A stretch of DNA of 35,084 nt from Gammaproteobacteria bacterium. Lineage in GTDB: Bacteria; Pseudomonadota; Gammaproteobacteria; Chromatiales; Chromatiaceae. The translations under genes and the position numbers were made by a program. Below are positions 7,353 to 14,313 of this stretch, in pieces. The notes under the pieces are model-generated. The model did no database searches and was not told the DNA's origin. It was given only the letters and a program-made list of their open reading frames with translations. The stretch's first letter is position 1, and each line of letters opens with the position of its first letter. Location of the stretch: NCBI GenBank assembly GCA_020445315.1, contig JAGRGW010000128.1:1-35084 (forward strand), given 5' to 3'.

Positions 7353-9020
7353 ATGGTCAAGAAATCGCTTTGCGCGTTTGCCGCCGCGGTGGCTGTGTCG
7401 AACGCGGTTGCCTTGTCGTTCGGGGCCTACACCGATGCCATGATGGACGGTTTGAATGGTGCAACGACCCGGGTGTTGTTTACGGTCGGTGAAGCCTGGA
7501 ACCAGGGCGGTGCCGGCGACTACCAGCCAGTTGGCATCCTCGACGGATTGGGGGCTTATGACATGGGCGACAACAATGTCCGTGTGCTGGCCAGCCACGA
7601 GCTGGGCAGCAGTGTCGGCAAACCCTATTCGCTCGCCAACGGCACCCGTTTGACGGGTGCCCGAATCAGTTATTTCGACATCGACAAGCGCAGCCGCATG
7701 ATCGTCGATGCCGGGGCCGCCTACGACACGGTTCACGATCGCAGCGGTGCCGTCGTAACCCATGCGGGCCAACTCGAGTTCGGGTCTTTCAACCGTTTCT
7801 GTTCCAGTGCGCTAATCGAGGCGAACCAGTTCGGTGGCGGCAATGGCTTTGCCGACCGGATCTATTTCACGGGCGAAGAAACCGGTGGTGGTTCGATGTG
7901 GGCAGTCGATACGGCGAGTAACGACATCTGGGGCGTGCCCGCGATGGGTCGCGGTGGATGGGAGAACGTGACTCAGGTCGATACGGGTAGCGACAGCACG
8001 GTCGGTATCCTGATGGGCGATGATCGGGGCGGTGCACCCTTGTACCTCTATGTCGGCAACAAGGGGATTGGTCAGGACGGTTCCGGTAGCGACAGCTTTC
8101 TGGCCCGCAACGGGTTGGCCAACGGCAAGTTGTACACCTGGAAAGCCAACGACGCGACCAGATTGTCACCCGAAGATTTCAACGGCACCGGCAACAGCCT
8201 GGCGGGTAGCTGGGTCGAAGTTGTCAACCCCGATCCGGGCATGGCTGGCAACGCGGGTTGGGATGAGCATGGCTATGCGCTTCAGGAAAATCTTGATGCG
8301 CAAAAAGTTGCGAACGGGTCTTTCAATCTGTCACGCCCGGAAGATGTTGCAACGGACCCGAACGATGGGTCGCGTGCAGTGATAGCGTCGACAGGACGGT
8401 TCTCGCTGTTTCCGTCTGATGCATGGGGCACGATGTACACCATCGATATCGACTTTCAAAACGGTCAGCCGGTGGGTGCCAAGTTGGAGATCCTTTACGA
8501 CGGCGACGATGCCGACAATCGGGACTTCGGTTTGCGCAACCCGGACAACCTGGACTGGGCCGACAACGGCACGATCGTCGTGCAGGAAGACCGGTCGGTT
8601 GGTGGCTTCGGCTTGGCATCACGCGAAGAGGCATCGGTCTGGCAGTTCCCGAGTGGCATTGCCGGCATCGATCCCGTTCGTGTCGCCCAGATCGACCGCG
8701 GCGCGGTTCCCACGACAGAACTGGGACAAACAGACGGCGATCCGGATGATATCGGTGATTGGGAAAGTTCGGGTATCGTCGATGTTTCGGTATTGTTCGG
8801 TGAGGATCCGGGCAGTCTCTTCCTGCTCAGCGTTCAGGCGCACAGCATCCGCGACGGAGATGTGACCACGGGCGGTATCGGTGGGAGCCAGTATCTTGTC
8901 CAGGGAGGTCAGCTGCTGTTCCTCGATCTGAGTGATGCCGGACCCGCCCAGGTTTCCGAATTGCGGCCGGCACTGTTGTTTGTTGCCGACGTGCCTTTCC
9001 TGGTGCGTCGCAAGCGCTAG
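7353..9020 (+). CDS. PhoX/DUF839-like secreted beta-propeller protein
   Basis: This is a predicted 555-aa exported protein. I chose ATG 7353 because it gives a normal signal peptide (MVKKSLCAFAAAVAVSNAVALS). An ATG 60 bases upstream would add a basic, non-homologous extension. The body has motifs typical of PhoX-like DUF839 proteins, a calcium-dependent phosphatase/propeller family. Examples are VLASHELGSS (about residue 80), YFTGEETGGG (about 172), RPEDVATDP (about 330) and NPDNLDWADNGTIVVQED near residue 400. Acidic Asp/Gly-rich loops suggest metal binding. Phosphatase activity cannot be confirmed from sequence. The C terminus ends in a short hydrophobic stretch followed by VRRKR, which loosely recalls cell-surface sorting tails but has no PEP motif. 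It is convergent with the DUF1513 gene. Confidence 0.75.
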   Translation: MVKKSLCAFAAAVAVSNAVALSFGAYTDAMMDGLNGATTRVLFTVGEAWNQGGAGDYQPVGILDGLGAYDMGDNNVRVLASHELGSSVGKPYSLANGTRLTGARISYFDIDKRSRMIVDAGAAYDTVHDRSGAVVTHAGQLEFGSFNRFCSSALIEANQFGGGNGFADRIYFTGEETGGGSMWAVDTASNDIWGVPAMGRGGWENVTQVDTGSDSTVGILMGDDRGGAPLYLYVGNKGIGQDGSGSDSFLARNGLANGKLYTWKANDATRLSPEDFNGTGNSLAGSWVEVVNPDPGMAGNAGWDEHGYALQENLDAQKVANGSFNLSRPEDVATDPNDGSRAVIASTGRFSLFPSDAWGTMYTIDIDFQNGQPVGAKLEILYDGDDADNRDFGLRNPDNLDWADNGTIVVQEDRSVGGFGLASREEASVWQFPSGIAGIDPVRVAQIDRGAVPTTELGQTDGDPDDIGDWESSGIVDVSVLFGEDPGSLFLLSVQAHSIRDGDVTTGGIGGSQYLVQGGQLLFLDLSDAGPAQVSELRPALLFVADVPFLVRRKR

Positions 9021-9062
9021 CCGGATCGCGGGATAGACGGTGCTCGGTGCACCTGGGCTCGA

Positions 9063-10145
9063 TCATAAAGCCTGCAATCGCATGTGATTGTCCCAGTGAA
9101 TCCCCTCGAACCGGAGCCTGGAGGCTCGACCGGGGGTGACGAGGCCTCCACTGCCGTCACTGACCCAGAATCCGTCAACTGACGCGGCCACGCCGCTGGC
9201 ATCCTGTTGCTTCCAATACCCGGTAAACCCGCTGCCCTGTCGCCAGCAGGTGATGATGCCGCCACGCGGAGAGGTAACGGCGAATCCGGCGCCGTCGAGG
9301 GCGAAAGCCACACTGCCGCAATAATTGCGCATCTGTTGCTGCACCTCGTCCGGTGCGTGCAGCCAGGTCGGTGCGTTTTCGCCACGCTGGACCGCAACCA
9401 GCGGTGGCCGGTGATTGCGCGGACCTTCGTACTGCATGGCCAGCGCGATGCTGTCGTCCGGAGACACGTCGAGGTGACGGATGCTCAGTTTCTGCCAGCG
9501 TTCCGGTGTTTCGTAACGGCTCAGCAGCTCGCCGGTCCGACAGTCGATCAGCGCCAGGTTGGCGCGCATTTCGTCCAGGTTCAGCTTGGCTCGCGGGGTG
9601 TCCGGGTGGGTCAGGATGCCGCCGTTGGCGACCGCCAGCCGGCGACCGTCGGCCATCCAGTGGAGTTCATGCGGCCCGATGCCGTGGCTGTCGAACTCGC
9701 CGATGCGCCTGAGGGTTTCGTCGACCTCGTAGACGCCGATCACGCCGCGACGTGCGTCGAAGGCGTTCTCCGTCGTGTAAAGCCGTTTACCGTCGCTGCT
9801 GAATACCGCGTGTCCGAGGCAATGGCGACCTTCCGGCGTGTGTGCCTGGTGCAGTACCCGGCCATCGGTGGCATCGAACAGCACCAGGAAATTGCCGGGA
9901 CGGCGCGCAACGGCGACGGCCAGCTGCCGGCTGGGTGAGACGGCGATCGCGTGACCACGGCCCGGCAGCGGTGTGTCGAACACGATACGTCCGCCGGTGT
10001 CGAACAGCGTGGCGAAAAAACGTCTGCCGGTATCGCTGCGACAACTCAGGAGTCTCGTCACTTCCGCTGCATGGGCGGCGCCTGCCGGCGACAGCAACGG
10101 GCCGGCCGCCAGCATCTGCAGGAAACGTCGTCGGTCAATCGCCAT
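9063..10145 (-). CDS. DUF1513 protein, Tat-exported beta-propeller
   Basis: This is a 360-aa protein with a twin-arginine signal (DRRRFLQMLAAGPLL at residues 4-18, then AHAAE). After that come repeated strands typical of a seven-bladed propeller: GRGHAIAVSPS, HCLGHAVFSSDGKRLYTTEN, GIGPHELHWMADGRRLAVANGG and RHLDVSPDDSIALAMQYEG. These are hallmarks of the DUF1513 family, whose biochemical role is not known. The start ATG overlaps the stop of the imelysin-like gene by 11 bases, so the two are probably translationally coupled. In many proteobacteria DUF1513 genes follow imelysin and di-heme DUF1111 genes, exactly as here. Together they suggest a periplasmic iron or redox function. Confidence 0.9.
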   Translation of the reverse strand: MAIDRRRFLQMLAAGPLLSPAGAAHAAEVTRLLSCRSDTGRRFFATLFDTGGRIVFDTPLPGRGHAIAVSPSRQLAVAVARRPGNFLVLFDATDGRVLHQAHTPEGRHCLGHAVFSSDGKRLYTTENAFDARRGVIGVYEVDETLRRIGEFDSHGIGPHELHWMADGRRLAVANGGILTHPDTPRAKLNLDEMRANLALIDCRTGELLSRYETPERWQKLSIRHLDVSPDDSIALAMQYEGPRNHRPPLVAVQRGENAPTWLHAPDEVQQQMRNYCGSVAFALDGAGFAVTSPRGGIITCWRQGSGFTGYWKQQDASGVAASVDGFWVSDGSGGLVTPGRASRLRFEGIHWDNHMRLQAL

Positions 10146-11193
10146 CGAGACTGTTGAACCCGAGTGAGAGTCCGAGTGCCGAGGTCAGTTCACGGCCGAT
10201 GTCTTGTGCGAGCCGTTCGAGGTCCGCCAGCAGGCGCTCCAGCTGCTGACGTTGCGCGTCATCCTTTACGGCCTCGTGCAGCGGCAGGCCAATACCTGCC
10301 GCCGTTGCCAGGGCCGACTCGAAGCCCGCCTCGATACGTGCGTCCAGTGCCTTGTCGCCGAGTATGCGGGCGAAGCCGACGCGATAAAGCGCGCGCAGCG
10401 CCTCGATGTTGCGAGTGATGGCCGGTAGCGAAAGTCCGCTGCGCCAGGCCTCGGCGCGTTTCGGGCGTGCCTTGGCCATGTTGTCGTCCAGCGGCCGTCG
10501 CAGCTTCCGGTCGATGACCAGTTCGAGCTGGGTGTGCAGGCTGTTCAGCAATTTGCCGCTCAGTTCTCCGGCGGAATCGTAGAGCGCGTTGCCGTCACCA
10601 GCCGTTGCGAACATCCGGTGGTGGGATTCGTCGCCCGTGGTCCAGCCGACCAGCGTGTCGGTGGCCATCTGTTGCAGGTTGTTGGTGATCGCGTTTATCA
10701 CCTGGCATTGCCACTCGCGCCCGCCGCCCTCGCTGCCGTACAGCAGGCGTTCCAGCGCGCTGAATCCCTGGACCGCGACACTGCCACTGGCGAAGGTCGC
10801 GGTCTCGAGCGCCGCGGGATCGCCGCTGGCGAGCAGGCGTGCGAGATGCTTGCCGACGGAGCCGCGTTTGTCCGGCCACATCTGGAACCGGAAATCGCGC
10901 GACAGGTATTGGACCGGGCCGAAGCGGATATGCTGAATGTCCTGCCAGGCCAGGAAGGCGCTGGCAAAGGCGTTTTGCATCTGGCTGCGCCCATCCGGGG
11001 CGAGGCAGCCGGCCTGCGCCGCGGCGTCGAGTGCCGCCGTCTGCTCCTGCAACGCCTGGTAAGCGGGCACGATGTGTTCATCGGCAACCGCCAGGTTCGC
11101 GGTGTCGGCATCGCCGGCCGCAACGGATGCAACGGCCAGCTGCGTTGCGATCAACGTGGCCAACAGGCAGCCGGCAAGGGGGGGTTTCTGCAT
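10135..11193 (-). CDS. Imelysin-like periplasmic protein (M75 family, variant motif)
   Basis: This is a secreted protein of about 352 aa. ATG 11193 is preferred because the GAAGG ribosome site lies 12 bases upstream. An in-frame ATG at 11205 would directly abut that site. A signal peptide (PPLAGCLLATLIATQLAVASVAAGD) is followed by two helical bundles of the imelysin fold. The family's GxHxxE motif appears as GFSALE (residues 143-148), so the histidine is replaced by serine. This is the imelysin-like variant usually paired with DUF1111 di-heme proteins, and it probably differs in metal chemistry from the imelysin at 31257. FGPVQYLSRDFRFQMWPDKRG is another conserved stretch. It sits 19 bases after the di-heme gene and is coupled to DUF1513 downstream. 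Confidence 0.88.
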   Translation of the reverse strand: MQKPPLAGCLLATLIATQLAVASVAAGDADTANLAVADEHIVPAYQALQEQTAALDAAAQAGCLAPDGRSQMQNAFASAFLAWQDIQHIRFGPVQYLSRDFRFQMWPDKRGSVGKHLARLLASGDPAALETATFASGSVAVQGFSALERLLYGSEGGGREWQCQVINAITNNLQQMATDTLVGWTTGDESHHRMFATAGDGNALYDSAGELSGKLLNSLHTQLELVIDRKLRRPLDDNMAKARPKRAEAWRSGLSLPAITRNIEALRALYRVGFARILGDKALDARIEAGFESALATAAGIGLPLHEAVKDDAQRQQLERLLADLERLAQDIGRELTSALGLSLGFNSLDGD

Positions 11194-11212
11194 CGGGCAC
11201 TTCATCCTTCGG

Positions 11213-12679
11213 CTACAGGCTGGCGAGAAAAGTCAGCAGGCTCGTGCGATCGGTTGGATCCATGGCGATCACCGCATCGCGTTGCGACTGTGCCTCGCCA
11301 CCGTGCCAGAGCACGGCTTCGAGTACAGACCGGGCACGGCCATCGTGGAGGTAGCTCTCGCGGTTTCCAACGGTCACCGTCTGTCCCAGCCCCCACAGTG
11401 GCGGGGTGCGCCATTCCCGGCCATTGGCCTGCCCCTCCGGACGGTGGTCTGCCAGCCCCTCACCCATGTCATGCAGCAGGAAGTCGCTGTAGGGCCAGAT
11501 CAGCTCGTTGGCAAAGACGGGGGCCGCGTCACTGGACGTGACGAATTTTGGCGCGTGGCATTTCACGCAGCCGGTTTCGTAGAACAGGCGTTTGCCTGCC
11601 AGCACTGCGGGGTCGCCCGCCCGTTTTCGCATGGGGACGGCCAGGCCTGCCGTGTACAACCCGGTCAACCTGACGGTCTCTTCGCCGACTTCGAGGCCCT
11701 GGTGCCGCGGACTGTTGCCGTTCGCTGCATCCAGGCAGCCGGTTTGGGCGCGGGTGCATTCGCCCGACCCGGCCGGATACGCTGGTACCGAGAGGCCGAT
11801 ATCGTGGAAGAACGCGTCCTGGACCTGCTCGTCGAGGCTGGCCTGGCCGGCCTTGTGTCCGAACCGGCCGACGGCTATGGCCTGCCGGCTTACGCTCCAC
11901 ACGTAGTTGGCCCGACCGGAGATCCCGTCGCCATCGGCGTCGTTCGGATCGGCACCCGCCATCAGGTCCTGCACGTCGATGGCCTGGACGAGTCCGAGGC
12001 CGATCATCGGCGGCGCGATGCGCGGCGACAGGCGGGTTTGCGGGTGCAAGGGCCCGTAACCGAGGTCTGTCGGCACGTATCCGGGATTGCGTAACTCGAC
12101 GGTACTGCCGTCCGCCAGCGTGACGTTCAGGGGTGAGTAGCTCACCCGCAGATGGTGCTCCGCGGGCAGACCGCCGACCGCGAAGCCCTGCAACTGGCGA
12201 CCGTACGTCGGTTCGGCGATATTGCTGACCTCGCCGCGAGCGAGACGCTGTTGCTGTTCGTGGTTCTGCGCCGGGATGTCGATACGCAGCAGTATCGACG
12301 TGGCGCTGTCGCCCTCGTGTTCGGGTGGGTGACCGCGTCCGTTGCGGATGTGGCACTGCGCACAGGAGCGTGCGTTGTACAGGGGGCCGAGTCCATCCGA
12401 TGCCCCGGTCGAGGCCGGGGCGCTGACCCAGGTCTTCTGGAACAGGGCTTTGCCGAGTTGGAACTCGAGCCGTGTGCCGTCGTCGAGGTTCGCGGCGGGG
12501 TGTGAGAACAGTGCCCGGTCTTGGGCGCGGCGTGTCGTCGTCGTCCCGCCCGGGAAGGCCTCGGACTGTTCGGCCGTTGAGAAATCCCGTGTTGGTGCGA
12601 CCAGCTTGGCCTGGTTCGAAGCGACGGCCTCCCATGGCAGCAGGCACGACAACAACAAAAGGGCGATACGCGAACTCAT
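11213..12679 (-). CDS. Di-heme c-type oxidoreductase-like protein (DUF1111)
   Basis: This is a 488-aa periplasmic protein. ATG 12679 opens a signal peptide (MSSRIALLLLSCLLPWEAVAS). It has two c-type haem sites, CAQCH at residues 106-110 and CVKCH at 371-375, as expected for DUF1111, a relative of MauG and cytochrome c peroxidases. Conserved stretches include DGLGPLYNARSC, GRGHPPEHEGD, RISPR-type SPRIAPPMIGLGLV and DGRARSVLEAVLWHGGEA. The start has no good ribosome site. Instead a perfect 10-base stem-loop (12692-12715) ends 13 bases upstream of the start codon. Downstream genes are an imelysin-like protein and DUF1513. The presumed role is electron transfer or oxidation coupled to periplasmic iron handling. 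Confidence 0.92.
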   Translation of the reverse strand: MSSRIALLLLSCLLPWEAVASNQAKLVAPTRDFSTAEQSEAFPGGTTTTRRAQDRALFSHPAANLDDGTRLEFQLGKALFQKTWVSAPASTGASDGLGPLYNARSCAQCHIRNGRGHPPEHEGDSATSILLRIDIPAQNHEQQQRLARGEVSNIAEPTYGRQLQGFAVGGLPAEHHLRVSYSPLNVTLADGSTVELRNPGYVPTDLGYGPLHPQTRLSPRIAPPMIGLGLVQAIDVQDLMAGADPNDADGDGISGRANYVWSVSRQAIAVGRFGHKAGQASLDEQVQDAFFHDIGLSVPAYPAGSGECTRAQTGCLDAANGNSPRHQGLEVGEETVRLTGLYTAGLAVPMRKRAGDPAVLAGKRLFYETGCVKCHAPKFVTSSDAAPVFANELIWPYSDFLLHDMGEGLADHRPEGQANGREWRTPPLWGLGQTVTVGNRESYLHDGRARSVLEAVLWHGGEAQSQRDAVIAMDPTDRTSLLTFLASL

Positions 12680-12691
12680 GGCATGGAACCG

Positions 12692-12715
12692 ACCGAACCC
12701 ACGCTTGGGTTCGGT
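12692..12715 (-). promoter_or_regulatory. Perfect 10-bp stem-loop in the leader of the di-heme gene
   Basis: ACCGAACCCA (12692-12701) pairs perfectly with TGGGTTCGGT (12706-12715) across a 4-base loop. It lies between the 48-aa ORF and the DUF1111 start. No U tract follows on either strand, so it is not an ordinary terminator. It may stabilise or process the mRNA or limit translation of the di-heme gene. Confidence 0.55.
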
Positions 12716-12738
12716 ACGGGGATCATTCGGAAACCGTC

Positions 12739-12885
12739 TCAGTGGTCGTTTGTCGTTCTGGCTTCGAAGGCCAGGCGGGCGAGCAGTCGATGGCGCCTGT
12801 GGCGCCGGCTGCTGCTGGCCGAGGAAACCGCCCGATGGAGCAGGTCGCGCAGCCACGAAGGGGCGAGGGTAAGTAAGTGCTTCAT
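12739..12885 (-). CDS. Small arginine/histidine-rich protein, 48 aa
   Basis: I do not recognise this product. The frame starts at ATG 12885, preceded by a good GAGAGG site 6 bases away, and ends with TGA at 12739. It begins MKHLLTLAPSWLRDLLHRAV, which could form an amphipathic helix. A serine run and a basic block (SRRHRRHRLLARLA) follow, ending in TTNDH. It begins 10 bases after the bfd stop and precedes the DUF1111 gene, so it would be made from the Fur-controlled bfd transcript. The ribosome site and position support it, but the Arg-rich composition is also what GC-rich non-coding DNA gives, so confidence is moderate. Confidence 0.45.
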   Translation of the reverse strand: MKHLLTLAPSWLRDLLHRAVSSASSSRRHRRHRLLARLAFEARTTNDH

Positions 12886-12895
12886 CGAAAGCCTC

Positions 12896-13096
12896 TCATG
12901 CATAGGCCAGTGCGACATCCTGCGACCAGCGCTCGGCCCTGGCCTCGTCGAGCACGCGGTGTGCGCAGTCGCGGCAGCGACCGCAGCAGGTGGCGACCCG
13001 CAGCTGGCTGCACAGTTCGTCGAATGTCTCGAGTCCGCGTTCGGCGGCCTCCCGGATCTGGTGGTCGGTGACCTTGTTGCAAACGCATACGTACAT
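12896..13096 (-). CDS. bfd: Bacterioferritin-associated ferredoxin Bfd
   Basis: This 66-aa [2Fe-2S] protein donates electrons to bacterioferritin haem and so releases stored iron. The cluster ligands follow the Bfd pattern CVC (residues 4 and 6, in MYVCVCNKVTDHQI) and CCGRC (residues 38 and 41, in VATCCGRCRDC). The length is normal for the family. AGGAG lies 7 bases upstream of the ATG. The gene is divergent from the two bacterioferritin genes. It has a promoter with a Fur-like box in its spacer (13131-13159), matching the known logic that Bfd is induced when iron is scarce. Confidence 0.97.
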   Translation of the reverse strand: MYVCVCNKVTDHQIREAAERGLETFDELCSQLRVATCCGRCRDCAHRVLDEARAERWSQDVALAYA

Positions 13097-13130
13097 GGCC
13101 CGCTCCTGTCAGTCGTCACTCAATATGCGT

Positions 13131-13159
13131 ATAATAGTCGGAATGAGAATGATTGGCAA
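13131..13159 (-). promoter_or_regulatory. bfd promoter with Fur-like box in spacer
   Basis: On the minus strand, TTGCCA (13159-13154) and TATTAT (13136-13131) are separated by exactly 17 bases. The spacer reads ATCATTCTCATTCC and, with its flanks (about 13142-13160), resembles a Fur box (AATGAGAATGATTGGCAAT on the plus strand). Fur binding here would block transcription of bfd and the genes after it when iron is plentiful. Confidence 0.65.
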
Positions 13160-13216
13160 TAATATTGGTATCTGCTGTGAATTCGCAGTAAAAAACTTTA
13201 AAAACAATGAGTTATA

Positions 13217-13245
13217 TTGTCTGCGTGCACTTTTGTCGCTAGACT
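13217..13245 (+). promoter_or_regulatory. Possible promoter of the bacterioferritin operon
   Basis: TTGTCT (13217-13222) and TAGACT (13240-13245) are 17 bases apart, 80 bases before the first bacterioferritin start. The match is fair rather than strong. It does not overlap the Fur-like box, so storage and release genes may be regulated differently. Confidence 0.4.
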
Positions 13246-13324
13246 CTGAAGGTAGATCCAGGCAAGCAATTCCTCAGCCGGATAGCCAGCAAGTCGAACC
13301 GTTACCTAACCGGAGAAACATCCA

Positions 13325-13795
13325 ATGAAAGGTGATCCACAGATCATCCAGGGCCTGAACCTCTGTCTGAAAGACCAGCTCACGGCTATCAATCAACTGT
13401 TCCTGCACGCCCGCATGGCCAGGGACTGGGGCCTGGGTCGCTTCAACGACTACGAGTACGGGCGCTCGATCAAGGCCATGAAGATGGCTGATTCGCTGAT
13501 CGAGCGGGTCTTGTTCCTCGAGGGGCTGCCGAACCTGCAGGACCTCGGCAAGCTGCTGATCGGCGAAAACATTCCCGAGATGCTCAAAGGCGATCTCGAC
13601 ATGCTGACCGCGATCCGGTCCAACCTGCAGGCGACGATCAGGCAGTGCGAAGACGGCCAGGATTTCGTCAGCCGCGAAGAACTCGCGGAGATCCTCGAAG
13701 AAGTCGAAGAGCAGATCGACTGGATCGAGTCCCAGCAGTACCTGATCGACAACGCCGGCCTCGAAAACTACCTGCAGTCGCAGATGGGAGAATGA
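13325..13795 (+). CDS. bfr: Bacterioferritin subunit, haem-binding, ferroxidase site lost
   Basis: This is a 156-aa four-helix bacterioferritin subunit. Aligned with E. coli Bfr it keeps the haem ligand Met52 but lacks all six di-iron ligands: Gln18 for Glu, Ala51 for Glu, Met54 for His, Leu94 for Glu, Val127 for Glu and Gln130 for His. It should therefore bind haem at subunit interfaces without oxidising iron. The N-terminal MKGDPQIIQGLN and LEGLPNLQDLGKL are classic Bfr sequence. GGAG lies 9 bases before the ATG. The next subunit starts 1 base after its stop, so equal expression and a mixed 24-mer are likely, as in Neisseria and magnetotactic bacteria with two Bfr types. Confidence 0.95.
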   Translation: MKGDPQIIQGLNLCLKDQLTAINQLFLHARMARDWGLGRFNDYEYGRSIKAMKMADSLIERVLFLEGLPNLQDLGKLLIGENIPEMLKGDLDMLTAIRSNLQATIRQCEDGQDFVSREELAEILEEVEEQIDWIESQQYLIDNAGLENYLQSQMGE

Positions 13796-13796
13796 C

Positions 13797-14285
13797 ATGA
13801 AAGGCAGTCCACGCGTCCTCGAACACCTGCAGAAGCTGTTGAACAACGAACTCGCCGCGCGCGACCAGTATTTCGCGCACGCCGAGATGTACCGCGACTG
13901 GGGACTGTTCAAGCTGTTCGAGCGTCTCGACCACGAGCGCGAAGAGGAGACCGAACACGCTCAGGCGCTGATTCAGCGCATGCTCTTTCTCGAGGCAACG
14001 CCCAACCTCGGTACGCCCGACCCGCTCAACGTCGGCTCGAACGTCAAGGAGATGCTCGAGAACGACCTCGAGGTCGAGTACACCGTCGATGCGGCATTGA
14101 AAGAGGCGATCAAGGTCTGCGAAGAGGAGCAGGACTACGATACGCGCCGGATCCTGGTCAAGCTGCTGGACGATACCGAGATGGACCACGCGTACTTCCT
14201 CGAGCGCCAGCTTGGCCTGATTGGGAAGATCGGCCTACAGAACTACATCCAGTCGCAGATGGGTGAGGAGCCCGCGCCGGTATAG
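13797..14285 (+). CDS. bfr: Bacterioferritin subunit, ferroxidase-active, haem ligand lost
   Basis: This is a 162-aa bacterioferritin subunit complementary to the preceding one. The di-iron ligands are present (Glu18, Glu51, His54, Glu94 and an ExxH pair at Glu128/His131). That pair is shifted by one residue relative to E. coli, because the loop has an extra residue. The haem ligand position 52 is Thr, so no haem should bind to homodimers. The start is 1 base after the previous stop, with GGGAG inside the previous gene's end. The division of labour (ferroxidase here, haem in the first subunit) predicts a hetero-24-mer that accepts electrons from Bfd through the haem-bearing subunit. Confidence 0.95.
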   Translation: MKGSPRVLEHLQKLLNNELAARDQYFAHAEMYRDWGLFKLFERLDHEREEETEHAQALIQRMLFLEATPNLGTPDPLNVGSNVKEMLENDLEVEYTVDAALKEAIKVCEEEQDYDTRRILVKLLDDTEMDHAYFLERQLGLIGKIGLQNYIQSQMGEEPAPV

Positions 14286-14313
14286 GGCGCGATCCAATCC
14301 ACGGTCTCGCACT

